Shown here in pieces: positions 24,480 through 33,654 of a stretch of 64,000 bases of DNA (its first letter is position 1; the number at the start of each line of letters is the position of its first letter). The notes under the pieces were generated by a model. That model was not told the DNA's origin and made no database searches. It was given only the letters and a program-made list of their open reading frames with translations. This DNA is from Actinomycetes bacterium (GTDB lineage Bacteria > Actinomycetota > Thermoleophilia > RBG-16-64-13): NCBI GenBank assembly GCA_024637095.1, contig JAGXFV010000049.1:109631-173630 (forward strand), written 5' to 3'. The position numbers and the translations under genes are program-made.

Positions 24480-25740
24480 CGTGGGCGATATCCTCGAGAA
24501 ATACGCGGAGGTCGCCGGCTCGGCGGTTGTCAGCCACCTGCGCCAATTGGGACGGTTGCTTCAAGGTGTGAGGGTCGTCCATGTCAATTCGACCAAAGTC
24601 GGTGGCGGGGTGGCCGAGCTCCTGGGAGAGCTCATACCGCTGATGGACGCTCTCGGCCTGGAAGCCGAATGGGAGGTGATCGAAGGCCCGGCCGACTTCT
24701 ACGAGACGACCAAGGCCATGCACAATGGGCTGCAAGGGCAGCAGGTCAGCATTCCGAGCTCGGGCTACCGTGCCTACGAGGAGGCCAATGAGGAGACTGC
24801 AGAGCGCTTGAGACCGGTCCTCGAGAATGCGGATTTCGTCTTCATCCACGATCCTCAGCCGGCCCCTCTGCTGTCGTTGACCCCCAACCGCCGCGGCAGG
24901 TGGATCTGGCGCTGTCACATCGACGTGCGCCACCCCTATCGGCCGGTGTGGAAGTACCTGCGAAACTACGTCGAGCCTTTTGACGCCAGTGTGTTCAGCC
25001 TGGCCGACTTCGCACAGGCATTGCCGCAGCCGCAGTACCTAATTCCGCCCAGCATTGACCCCCTCCACGAGAAGAATATCGAACTGCCCGAGGAGGAGGT
25101 GGCCGCAGTTAGGGAGGAGTTCGGCCTGGACCCGGAGCTGCCCTTGATCGTGCAGATCTCCCGCTTCGATCGGTTCAAGGACCCCCTTGGGGTGATCGAG
25201 GCAACCAAGATCGCCCAGAGGACGACGCCGGTGCAGCTCGTGCTGGCCGGGGGCGGCGCGACTGACGACCCCGAGAGCGAAGCCGTTCTCGCCGAGGTGC
25301 TCGAAGCCGCGGAGGGGGAGGAGCACATTCACGTGCTGGAACTGCCTCCCGGCGCGAATCGCACCGTCAATGCGCTGCAGCGAACGGCCGACGTGATATT
25401 GCAGAAGTCTTTGCGCGAGGGCTTCGGTCTAACCGTCAGCGAGGGCATGTGGAAGAGCAAGCCTGTGATTGGCGGCGACACCGGAGGTATCCGGTTGCAG
25501 GTAGTGGATCACTACACGGGATTCTTAGTCCGGACTCCGGAAGGAGCTGCTCTACGAATCCGCTACCTGCTGGCCCGACGGGATGTGCTCGAGGACGTGG
25601 GGCACCGGGCCCACCGGTTTGTGCTGCAGAATTTCCTCATCACCCGTCAACTGCGGGACTACCTGGCCCTGATGGTCGCCCTCCATTACGGCGAACAGGG
25701 TAGGCTGGAAGTAGGCACGCCCAACAGCCACGGCATCTAG
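24472..25740 (+). CDS. treT: Trehalose glycosyltransferring synthase (TreT-type GT4)
   Basis: GT4 glycosyltransferase of 422 residues resembling TreT, which makes trehalose from a nucleotide-glucose and glucose. Motifs: HVNSTKVGGGVAELLGELIPL, FVFIHDPQPAPL, WRCHIDVRHP, the VQISRFDRFKDPLGVIEA start of the C-terminal Rossmann domain, and EGFGLTVSEGMWKSKPVIGGDTGG as the donor-site EX7E region. It overlaps the DUF5752 gene. Its TAG stop is in the same frame as otsA downstream, with no other stop between. Confidence 0.88.
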   Translation: MADVGDILEKYAEVAGSAVVSHLRQLGRLLQGVRVVHVNSTKVGGGVAELLGELIPLMDALGLEAEWEVIEGPADFYETTKAMHNGLQGQQVSIPSSGYRAYEEANEETAERLRPVLENADFVFIHDPQPAPLLSLTPNRRGRWIWRCHIDVRHPYRPVWKYLRNYVEPFDASVFSLADFAQALPQPQYLIPPSIDPLHEKNIELPEEEVAAVREEFGLDPELPLIVQISRFDRFKDPLGVIEATKIAQRTTPVQLVLAGGGATDDPESEAVLAEVLEAAEGEEHIHVLELPPGANRTVNALQRTADVILQKSLREGFGLTVSEGMWKSKPVIGGDTGGIRLQVVDHYTGFLVRTPEGAALRIRYLLARRDVLEDVGHRAHRFVLQNFLITRQLRDYLALMVALHYGEQGRLEVGTPNSHGI

Positions 25741-25761
25741 CCTGAGAAAGGGGGAGCGGCT

Positions 25762-27270
25762 CTGACTCCCGAGGAGAAAAAAGACAAGTCGGCCGGAGCG
25801 GGCCGCGGCGATGAGATCCTTCGCTTCGTAGCGGTGTCCAACCGGCTGCCCATAGTCATGGAACGCCGGGAGGGAGGTTGGACGGCCAAGCCGGGTACGG
25901 GAGGGTTGGTGACCGCTCTGGCGCCGGTTCTGAAGAACCGCGGCGGGCTCTGGATCGGCTGGCCGGGCATAACCGGCGAGGTCGATCAGCGCGCGCTGGA
26001 CGAGGCCTCTTTGAAGGCGGGTTACCGTCTGCACCCCGTCGAGCTCGACGAGGAAGAGGTTGAGGCCTTCTACCGCACGATCTCCAACGGGGCGATCTGG
26101 CCGTTATTTCACGGTTTGCCCACGCTGGCGAACTACTCACAGGATGCTTGGGACATCTACGAGCGGGTCAACGAACGTTTTGCCGAGGTCATTTACGGAC
26201 GCACAAAGCAGACTGACTACGTGTGGGTGCAGGACTACCACCTGATGCTGGTGGGGCGGCACCTTCGGGCCCTCGATCCAGAAAGGCGGATGGGCTTCTT
26301 CCTGCACATCCCGTTCCCGCCTCTGGACATCTTCCTGCAGATTCCTTGGCGGGCGCAGATTCTGAATGCTCTCCTGGACTTCGATCTGATCGGCTTTCAG
26401 ACCATGCGCGACCGGCGCAACTTCCTGGAGGCGGTGCGTAGGGTGGTCCCCGACGTACGCACCCACGGAGCCGGCAGCGTAGTTTCGGTTGAGCACCTGG
26501 ACCGCGAGGTGCGGATAGGAGCATTCCCTATCAGCATCGACTATCACGAATTCTGCCAGCAGGCGCAGGATTGGCCGGTGGGCGAGGGCTCACGCTGGTT
26601 GAAGCAAGCCTTCGGCGGCCGCTGCATAATCCTGGGGATCGATCGCTTGGATTACACGAAGGGGATTCCTCAGCGGCTGGAAGCCTTGAGGGTCGCCCTG
26701 ACGCGCTATCCCGAGCTACGGGGAGGCGTGACCTTCATCCAGATAGCGGTCCCCAGCCGCACTGACGTACCGGAATACCGTTTGCTCAAGGAGCAGATCG
26801 ACCGGCTGGTGGGGGACATCAACGGCCAGTTCACCGAGATGGACTGGACGCCGATCCACTACATGTACCGCAGCGTATCCCGGGATCAGCTGCTGACCTT
26901 CTACCGCGCGGCCGACATCGGCCTGCTCACCCCGCTCGCCGACGGGATGAACCTGGTGGCCAAGGAGTACGCGGCCGCCAACGTCGACGAGAACGGCGTC
27001 CTCATCCTCAGCGACTTCGCCGGCGCCGCCGCGCAGCTGCACCGTTGGGCCATCACGGTCAATCCGCACAACGTGCTGGAAGTGGCTGACGCCATCTACG
27101 GCGCCTACAAGATGGCCCAGGGTGAGAAGCGCTACCGCATGCGAAGGCTGCGGGCGTCCGTCAAGCGAAACGACATCTTCCGCTGGGTGGACAGCTTCTT
27201 GGAGGCGGCGGTGGCCCGGCATCTGGACGATTTTCCGTACCACGAGGACTACGTGCCGCCTCTGGAATAG
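25762..27270 (+). CDS. otsA: Trehalose-6-phosphate synthase, probably from a CTG start
   Basis: GT20 enzyme making trehalose 6-phosphate from nucleotide-glucose and glucose 6-phosphate. Motifs: SNRLP, GGLVTALAPVL, WVQDYHLMLVG, GFFLHIPFPP, IDRLDYTKGIPQRLEA, LADGMNLVAKEYAA. The ORF track starts at the GTG at 25834, but that removes the first beta strand (ILRFVAVSNRLP), which is conserved and readable upstream. No ATG, GTG or TTG lies between the in-frame treT stop and 25834. A CTG at 25762 is preceded by GGGGGAG at 5 bases. About 502 residues from CTG. No otsB phosphatase is seen nearby. Confidence 0.88.
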   Translation: MTPEEKKDKSAGAGRGDEILRFVAVSNRLPIVMERREGGWTAKPGTGGLVTALAPVLKNRGGLWIGWPGITGEVDQRALDEASLKAGYRLHPVELDEEEVEAFYRTISNGAIWPLFHGLPTLANYSQDAWDIYERVNERFAEVIYGRTKQTDYVWVQDYHLMLVGRHLRALDPERRMGFFLHIPFPPLDIFLQIPWRAQILNALLDFDLIGFQTMRDRRNFLEAVRRVVPDVRTHGAGSVVSVEHLDREVRIGAFPISIDYHEFCQQAQDWPVGEGSRWLKQAFGGRCIILGIDRLDYTKGIPQRLEALRVALTRYPELRGGVTFIQIAVPSRTDVPEYRLLKEQIDRLVGDINGQFTEMDWTPIHYMYRSVSRDQLLTFYRAADIGLLTPLADGMNLVAKEYAAANVDENGVLILSDFAGAAAQLHRWAITVNPHNVLEVADAIYGAYKMAQGEKRYRMRRLRASVKRNDIFRWVDSFLEAAVARHLDDFPYHEDYVPPLE

Positions 27271-27349
27271 CCCTTTCTCTCGAGGAGTAGCTCTGCGGTG
27301 ACGAGCGCCCCCCTCGAAGGCGCCGAGGCCGAAAGCCCCCGTCCGCCGG

Positions 27350-28702
27350 CTAGCCGTCCTCCTGCTGGGCACCGTTCGCACCGTTCGGCTCATACTCGGA
27401 GTCAGGCGCCGCACGCCCGGCCACCCGAGGCACCAGCAGAACCCGCGAGATGCGCATGCCGTCGACCTCCAGGATCTGCGCGTCGAAGTTCCCGATCTCC
27501 ACCCGATCGCCGATGCGCGGACGCCTCTGCAGACGCTCGAACACGCGGCCCCCGAGCGTGGGGAAGCCTTCCTCTTGTACCTCTAGGCCCAGCAGCTCCT
27601 CCAGTTCGTCCATCCGGGCGCTGCCGTCCACGGAGTAGCCGCCATCGTCGGTCTCCTGGACCATGGGGGCTTCGATGTCGAACTCGTCCTGCACCTCACC
27701 GATGAGTTCCTCGATGATGTCTTGAATAGTGATGATCCCGGCGGTGCCCCCGTGCTCGTCGACAACGATGGCAAGGGGTGTGCGCGTCGTCTGGAAGCGG
27801 AGCAGAGCGATCTCGATGCTGGTTGTCTCGGCAAGGAACCCGATCGGACGCAGCAAGGTGCGCACAGGCAGGCTGCGGTCAGCGCGGTACAGTTCCTTGA
27901 CGTGGACGTACCCCACGGTGTCATCCAGGTCTTCTTCAAAGACGGGGTAGCGGGTGTGGTTGGTATCGGCCACATGGTCGAGGGCCTCCTCGATGACCAT
28001 GTCCGCGGGCAAAGCCGCCATCTCGGTACGGGGCACCATGACGTCGGTCACGGCGCGCTCCCCCAAGTAGAGGGCACGTCGCATGATGGACTGTTCCACC
28101 TCGTCGATGTGTCCGCCCTCCTGGCTGGCGGCGATGATGGCGCGGAGCTCCTCTTCGGAATGGGCCAACTGAGCTTCGGTCGCCGGCTGAACCCGGAGGA
28201 GGCGAAGAAAACCAAGCGCCGCGGTGTTGAAGAGCCAGATCATCGGGACGAATATCCGGTAGAAAGCGCGTAGGGGCATGGATACCCAGAGGGAGACCTC
28301 TTCGGGTTTTTGGATCGCCAGTGACTTGGGAGCCAGCTCGCCCAGCACGATGTGCAGGAAGGTGATGATGGCAAAGGCTATGACTGCCGAGGCCGTGTGG
28401 GTCGCTGCGCTCGAGGTGAGCCCCAGCTGTTGCAGCGGAGGTTCGATCAGGTGAGACAGAGCCGGTTCGCCTACCCAGCCTAGTCCCAGGCTGGCCATGG
28501 TGATGCCGAGTTGGGTGGCCGAGAGATAGGCATCCAGATGGTCCACCAGATGCTTGGCCATCTTGGCCCGGCTTCCGCCATCCTCCGCCAGTTCATCGAG
28601 GCGGGTTCCGCGGACTTTGACGATGGCGAATTCGGCGGCAACGAAGAAACCGTTGACGAGTACCAGGCCGAATACGGCGAGGACGCCGAGGACGTCATTC
28701 AT
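27350..28702 (-). CDS. CNNM/CorC (HlyC) family membrane protein with CBS domains
   Basis: Protein of 450 residues in the usual order: DUF21/CNNM membrane domain with about four helices (GVLAVFGLVLVNGFFVAAEFAIVKVR...), two CBS repeats (VTDVMVPRTEMAALPADMVIEEALD; TSIEIALLRFQTTRTPLAIVVDEHGG) and a C-terminal CorC_HlyC domain (PTLGGRVFERLQRRPRIGDRVEI). Related proteins are linked to Mg2+ or Co2+ efflux. It is convergent with otsA. Confidence 0.92.
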   Translation of the reverse strand: MNDVLGVLAVFGLVLVNGFFVAAEFAIVKVRGTRLDELAEDGGSRAKMAKHLVDHLDAYLSATQLGITMASLGLGWVGEPALSHLIEPPLQQLGLTSSAATHTASAVIAFAIITFLHIVLGELAPKSLAIQKPEEVSLWVSMPLRAFYRIFVPMIWLFNTAALGFLRLLRVQPATEAQLAHSEEELRAIIAASQEGGHIDEVEQSIMRRALYLGERAVTDVMVPRTEMAALPADMVIEEALDHVADTNHTRYPVFEEDLDDTVGYVHVKELYRADRSLPVRTLLRPIGFLAETTSIEIALLRFQTTRTPLAIVVDEHGGTAGIITIQDIIEELIGEVQDEFDIEAPMVQETDDGGYSVDGSARMDELEELLGLEVQEEGFPTLGGRVFERLQRRPRIGDRVEIGNFDAQILEVDGMRISRVLLVPRVAGRAAPDSEYEPNGANGAQQEDG

Positions 28703-28838
28703 CGCTCGGTCCTTTTCGTCCGGGGTTCGGCCTTATGTCGGCGGCTAGTTCGAGGGTCGTCAGACGTATCCATGCGTCGGCGAAAGAATAGCAAACCTCC
28801 GCGAGATGGGTGCCGGAGGAGTTTCCGCCCCGTATAAA

Positions 28839-28874
28839 GGGCGACTCGGGCGACTCGGGCGACTAGGGCAACTC
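28839..28874. repeat. 9-bp tandem repeat, four copies
   Basis: GGGCGACTC twice, then GGGCGACTA and GGGCAACTC, followed by a partial GGGCAG. It lies in the 204-base gap between the CorC-type gene and the end of pucR. No function is evident. Confidence 0.85.
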
Positions 28875-28906
28875 GGGCAGGGTGGCCAGCGTCACCGGGT
28901 GGGGCG

Positions 28907-30562
28907 CTACTCCTGGAGTTCGGATAATCCAGGGCGGCCCAGCATGTCCCACGCGTGCAATCCCAGGGAGAGCGCGACTACGTCGTCCGTCCGGCTCAGG
29001 CTAACCCCCAGCAGGATTTCCATTCGGTCCAGGCGTTTGCCCAGGGTGTTGCGATGAACCGAGAGCGCGGCGGCCGTCCGGCTCCGGGACATATCCTTGG
29101 CCAGAAAGGTCTCCAGGGTCGTGAGCAGCCGGGCGCGGTGACGCTCGTCGTATTCGAGCGCTCCTCCGAGGGTCTGCCTCACGATCGAGCGTAGTTCCGC
29201 GGGCTGTTGTGTGACGAGCAGGCGGCCGGGCGGTTGGATGCGGTCAAAGGAGAGGACCTGGCGGAGCCCGCGCTTGCGCCCAAAAAGCAGCGCCTCCCGG
29301 GCCTCCCGCAATGCGGCGGAGGTACGTCCGGGGGATTCGAATGGTGCGGAAATGGCCGCGGTGAGTTTGACTCCGAGCACGCTTTCGGACCGAACCCGCA
29401 GGGCGGAGACGGTGCGCTCGGCCTCTGCCCAATCGGCCGACCGAAATTGAATGAGCGCGAGAACGGCGCCGCTCTTCGCCAGAGTCAGGTAGGGCAGCCC
29501 CTGATGGGCCAGAAAGACCTCGACGGACTCCACAAAAAGGGTCTTGGTGGCCTCGAGCTGCTCTTCGTCCGCCCGGCCCTGCCGCGCCACCCGGGCGGCT
29601 AAATCATCGGGATCGAGCAGCGCCAGCCGCAGCGGACTCGAGGGCGATAGGCCGTAATGCGCCAAGCGCTCGGCGAGTTCGCGGGGCGAGCCGCTCTCTG
29701 AGAGTAGATCGTCGAAGAGGGCGCTCCGCATGCGGTGCCGAAGCGCGAGGCTATCCCGCTCACGAAGGCGATCGAGGGTGAGCAGCTTTTTGGCGAAGGA
29801 GAGCGTGGTCTCGGCGAGTTCGTCCACCGGTTGGTTGGCGAATACGGCTGCCAAGGCCCGCTCCAGCCTTCCGGACAGCCAAACTCCCCGGTAGGAGACG
29901 CGATAACCGCTCAGTTGGAATACCGGTTGCGGCTCGCCGCGGGAGTGATGGCCTTTCAACGTCTCCCAGAGCTCTTCCCCGGCCCTGGCTCCCAAGCGGG
30001 CGCGCCCAGTGTGCTGGGCGACGACGCGGCCCTCCCCATCGAAGAGCAGCACCGTGGTATCCAGCAGCTTCCCCAGCCGCTCGATGAGCTCCCGCGGCCC
30101 TTGTTCGTCCAGCAGCAGGTCGAGCAGCGTGGCCTGCAGGGAGAGCGTCCGGCGGAGGCGGTAGGTGTCTTTGGAGGCGAGCGTGCCGTAGACGAAAGCG
30201 CTGATGCGCCGGAAGGGAACTTCGAAAGGGACGGTGAAAAGCGGGAAGTCCAACTCCTCGGCCCGCCTCACCATCGCGGGCGGTACTTCCGCCAGGTAGT
30301 GCCCAAGAGCGATCCCCAGCCCGGACATGTCGGTCGCCGACAGTCGGTCGAGGAGTCTGACCCCGAACTGCGTGTCGGGCGCGATATTCACCCCCACGGT
30401 CAGCAGGATGCTGCGGGGGCTCATCCAACGAGTCGGATCCTCCAGCTCCGAAAGGTGGATCCCCTCGACGGCCGATTCCAGTCGGCCCGGTACCAGCGGC
30501 GCGAGGTGGAATTCCGGTTCTGCCAGCAGATCACCTAGAGTCAGGCCCTGATCGTTTCGCAT
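28907..30562 (-). CDS. PucR-family transcriptional regulator
   Basis: About 551 residues. The N-terminal PucR ligand-domain start is LTLGDLLAEPEFHLAPLVPG, a GGDEF-like middle region follows, and the C-terminal HTH_30 is clear (DMSRSRTAAALSVHRNTLGKRLDRMEILLG). I place the start at the ATG at 30562 so the PucR domain begins at once. It is divergent from mmsA across about 120 bases and probably controls that catabolic block; PucR regulators commonly govern purine, GABA or amino-acid use. The N-terminal extension in the track is unlikely. Confidence 0.87.
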   Translation of the reverse strand: MRNDQGLTLGDLLAEPEFHLAPLVPGRLESAVEGIHLSELEDPTRWMSPRSILLTVGVNIAPDTQFGVRLLDRLSATDMSGLGIALGHYLAEVPPAMVRRAEELDFPLFTVPFEVPFRRISAFVYGTLASKDTYRLRRTLSLQATLLDLLLDEQGPRELIERLGKLLDTTVLLFDGEGRVVAQHTGRARLGARAGEELWETLKGHHSRGEPQPVFQLSGYRVSYRGVWLSGRLERALAAVFANQPVDELAETTLSFAKKLLTLDRLRERDSLALRHRMRSALFDDLLSESGSPRELAERLAHYGLSPSSPLRLALLDPDDLAARVARQGRADEEQLEATKTLFVESVEVFLAHQGLPYLTLAKSGAVLALIQFRSADWAEAERTVSALRVRSESVLGVKLTAAISAPFESPGRTSAALREAREALLFGRKRGLRQVLSFDRIQPPGRLLVTQQPAELRSIVRQTLGGALEYDERHRARLLTTLETFLAKDMSRSRTAAALSVHRNTLGKRLDRMEILLGVSLSRTDDVVALSLGLHAWDMLGRPGLSELQE

Positions 30563-30684
30563 GTGCAGATTGCCCAATCTGTAGACCGTCAAGTGTGCAC
30601 GATAACACTTCGCCTCCCGCATGTGCGGTCGTAGGCTGGAGGAGAACCGCGGCCTGCCGGCGGGCACGACCAGGAGGAAGCATT

Positions 30685-32217
30685 GTGGAACAGTCGATAG
30701 TCCTGATTCCGGAGTACAAGGCCCACCACGGTACGTTGGCTAACTTCGTCGACGGCCGTTGGGTGGAATCGCAGTCTTCGCGCACCCTGGTCGTGGACAA
30801 TCCCGCGACCGGGCAGGAAATAGCAACGGTGCCGCTCTCGGACGCCGGCGAACTGGACCAGGCGGTGCGAGCGGCAGATCGGGCGTTCGTCGAGTGGAGG
30901 CGGGTGCCGCCCCAAGAGAGGGTGCAGCATCTCTATAAGCTCAAGACTCTGATCGAGGGGCGCTTTGAGGATCTGGCGCGGGTTGTCACCCAGGAGCACG
31001 GCAAGACCCTGGACGAGGCGAGAGGCTCCGTTCAACGGGGAGTCGATCATCTCGAGGTGGCCGCGGGAATGCCCTCGCTCATGATGGGCTACAACCTGGA
31101 GGACGGCGCCGGGCGGGGGATCGATGAGGAGATGATCCGCCAGCCTCTGGGTGTTTTCGCCTGCATCGCCCCCTTCAACTTCCCAATGATGGTGCCTTTC
31201 TGGTTTTGGCCCTACGCGGTCGCCTCGGGGAACACCTACATCGTCAAGCCCTCGGAGCAGGTTCCCATAGGCCAAAACCTCCTCTTCGAACTCATCGAGG
31301 AAGCCGGATTTCCAGCGGGGGTGATGAACCTGGTGAACGGCGACCGCGAGGTCGTCGAAGCTCTGCTGACCCACCCGATGATCCGCGGAGTCTCCTTTGT
31401 GGGGTCGACCAAAGTGGCCCGCATCGTCTACGAAACCTCGGCCAAGCACGGCAAGCGCGTGCAGGCGCAAGGAGGAGCGAAGAACCACCTGGTGGTGATG
31501 CCGGACGCCCTGATTGAGAAGGCCGCGGGCAACTGGGTCAATTCCATGTTCGGCTGCGCCGGAGAGCGGTGCCTGGCCGGAGCGACGCTGGTCTGCGTGG
31601 GCGACGAGGCCCACCGGAAGACCAAGGAGGCTTTCCTGGCGGCCGCCTCCCCGCTCACGGTCGGCTACGGGCTGGACGAGCGGGTGGATGTTGGTGCGGT
31701 AATCTCGCGGGCGGCCGTGGAGCGTATCCATTCCTACATAGAGAAGGGACTGGCGGAGGGCGCCGAACTCGTCCTCGATGGGAGGGATCCCGAGATCATC
31801 ACGCCTGGCTGTGAGGGTGGCTTCTTCGTGGGGCCCACGATCTTCGACAAGGTCACTCCAGACATGACCATCGCCCGAGAAGAGATCTTCGGACCGGTGG
31901 CCTGCATCATGCAGGTGGAAAATCTCGACCAGGCTCTCGAGATCATTGGCCGGAGCCCCTTCGGCAACGCGGCCAGCATCTACACGCAGGACGGATGGAC
32001 CGCGCGGCGCTTCAAGTACGAGGCGGACGCCGGTAACATCGGCATCAACGTGGGGGTGCCGGCGGCGATGGCATACTTCCCTTTCGCGGGGCGAAAGGAC
32101 TCCTTTTTTGGGGACCTGCACGGTCAGGGACGCGACGCCATCGATTTCTTCACGGACAAGAAGGTGGTGGTCAACCGTTGGATCTGGGACGGCAAGGCCG
32201 CGGGGACCTGGAGTTGA
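30685..32217 (+). CDS. mmsA: CoA-acylating methylmalonate-semialdehyde dehydrogenase
   Basis: Aldehyde dehydrogenase of about 510 residues, MmsA/IolA class, which turns methylmalonate or malonate semialdehyde into propionyl- or acetyl-CoA with NAD. Motifs: CIAPFNFPMMVPFWFWPYA, KPSEQVP, GVSFVGSTKVARIVYETSAKHGKRVQ, and catalytic Cys in NSMFGCAGERCLA. I use the GTG at 30685, 7 bases after AGGAGG. Together with the aminotransferase downstream it forms a pair suited to beta-alanine or 3-aminoisobutyrate breakdown. Confidence 0.92.
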   Translation: MEQSIVLIPEYKAHHGTLANFVDGRWVESQSSRTLVVDNPATGQEIATVPLSDAGELDQAVRAADRAFVEWRRVPPQERVQHLYKLKTLIEGRFEDLARVVTQEHGKTLDEARGSVQRGVDHLEVAAGMPSLMMGYNLEDGAGRGIDEEMIRQPLGVFACIAPFNFPMMVPFWFWPYAVASGNTYIVKPSEQVPIGQNLLFELIEEAGFPAGVMNLVNGDREVVEALLTHPMIRGVSFVGSTKVARIVYETSAKHGKRVQAQGGAKNHLVVMPDALIEKAAGNWVNSMFGCAGERCLAGATLVCVGDEAHRKTKEAFLAAASPLTVGYGLDERVDVGAVISRAAVERIHSYIEKGLAEGAELVLDGRDPEIITPGCEGGFFVGPTIFDKVTPDMTIAREEIFGPVACIMQVENLDQALEIIGRSPFGNAASIYTQDGWTARRFKYEADAGNIGINVGVPAAMAYFPFAGRKDSFFGDLHGQGRDAIDFFTDKKVVVNRWIWDGKAAGTWS

Positions 32218-32281
32218 GCATTCGGCGCCCCGAGTGGTGCACGCCCAAGGTATCTCGGAGAATTGAAAAAGGCTGGTGACG

Positions 32282-33601
32282 ATGAATCCGGTGGAAAGCC
32301 CCCCCCGACAGATGTCCGCGGACGAGATCCGGGCACTGCACGAAGAGTACATGCCGCCTGCCGTCGCCAACTACTACGAGCAGCCCCTGCCTCTGGTCAA
32401 GGGCCGCGGCATGTACCTGACCGACGCGGACGGCATCGAGTACCTCGACTTCTTCGGGGGGATCCTCACCGTAAGCGTGGGCCACTGCAATCCGGAGATC
32501 ACAGCGAAGGTAAATCGCCAGAACGAGACGCTGCAGCACGTCTCCACCCTTTATCCCACGCAGCCCCTGGTGGAGTTTGCGCGCAAGCTGGCCGAGATCA
32601 CGCCCGGGCCGCTGAAGAAATCCTTCTTCACCAGTTCGGGAACGGAGGCCAATGAGACTGCCGTGTTGATGGCCCGGCTGGCCACGAGACGCAGCGAGAT
32701 AATTACCCTGCGGCACGCCTATTCGGGCCGTTCCGAGGTGGCCATGAACCTGACGGCTCAGGCACCGTGGCGCAAGGCGGGCAGCACCTCGCCCGCAATC
32801 AAGCACGCACACAATGCCTACTGCTACCGCTGCAGCTTCGGTCAGACCTACCCCGCCTGCGATCTGCGTTGCGCCAAGGACCTGGAAGAACTGATCCAGA
32901 CAACCACCTCAGGTGAGCCGGCTGCCTTCATGGCCGAACCTATTCAGGGGGTCGGCGGCTTCGTCACTCCGCCCAAGGAGTTTTTTCAAGAAGTGGTCGG
33001 CATCATCCGTAAGTATGGTGGGCTCTTCATCTGTGACGAGGTGCAAACGGGCTTCGGCCGCACGGGCGACAGGTGGTTCGGCATCGAGCATTGGGACGTT
33101 CAGCCCGACCTGATGACTATGGCCAAGGGCATCGCCAACGGATTGCCCATGGGAGCCACCATCACGACACCCGAGGTGGCCGAAAGCTACACCGGCCTCT
33201 CCATCTCCACATTCGGCGGAAACCCGGTGAGTTCGGTGGGGGCGCTCGGCACCGTGGAGTACATAGAGGAGCACGATCTGAGGACCAACGCCCGGGTGCA
33301 GGGCCAGCGCCTGTACGAGGGCCTGCTGGTGCTCAAGGAGAAGTATCCGGTAATCGGCGACGTGCGCGGGATGGGCCTGATGCGCGCCCTCGAGTTGGTG
33401 CATCCGGATTCGGATGACGGCAAAGCCCCCAATGCCGAAGCGGTCGCGCGGGTGTTCGAGGAGACCCGCGCGCGGCAACTGCTGATCGGCAAGGGTGGCC
33501 TGATGAACAACGTCCTCCGGATCACGCCGCCCCTCATCGTTACCGCCGACGAGGTGGACACCGCCTTGGCCGTGCTCGGTCAGAGTTTGGCCGCCCTCTA
33601 G
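32282..33601 (+). CDS. Class III (omega-type) aminotransferase
   Basis: PLP enzyme of about 439 residues. The substrate motif region is LDFFGGILTVSVGHCNPEI, the cofactor site FTSSGTEANETAVLMARLAT, the Asp in FICDEVQTGFGRTG and the Schiff-base Lys in MAKGIANGLPMGA. A Cys cluster (CYRCSFGQTYPACDLRC) interrupts the core, as in some aminotransferases near alanine-glyoxylate transaminase 2. Position after mmsA suggests beta-alanine, 3-aminoisobutyrate or another omega-amino acid as donor. I prefer the ATG at 32282 over the upstream GTG. Confidence 0.88.
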   Translation: MNPVESPPRQMSADEIRALHEEYMPPAVANYYEQPLPLVKGRGMYLTDADGIEYLDFFGGILTVSVGHCNPEITAKVNRQNETLQHVSTLYPTQPLVEFARKLAEITPGPLKKSFFTSSGTEANETAVLMARLATRRSEIITLRHAYSGRSEVAMNLTAQAPWRKAGSTSPAIKHAHNAYCYRCSFGQTYPACDLRCAKDLEELIQTTTSGEPAAFMAEPIQGVGGFVTPPKEFFQEVVGIIRKYGGLFICDEVQTGFGRTGDRWFGIEHWDVQPDLMTMAKGIANGLPMGATITTPEVAESYTGLSISTFGGNPVSSVGALGTVEYIEEHDLRTNARVQGQRLYEGLLVLKEKYPVIGDVRGMGLMRALELVHPDSDDGKAPNAEAVARVFEETRARQLLIGKGGLMNNVLRITPPLIVTADEVDTALAVLGQSLAAL

Positions 33602-33654
33602 CCCTGGGCGAGCACGTCGCGAGCGTCAGGAACGAGGAGCTGCACGATCTGCGG

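Noticed and set aside
30589-32370. 593-codon minus-strand ORF opposite mmsA
   Set aside because: It is a shadow: the plus-strand frame encodes an unmistakable MmsA, while the minus frame is His/Arg/Gly-rich without family motifs.
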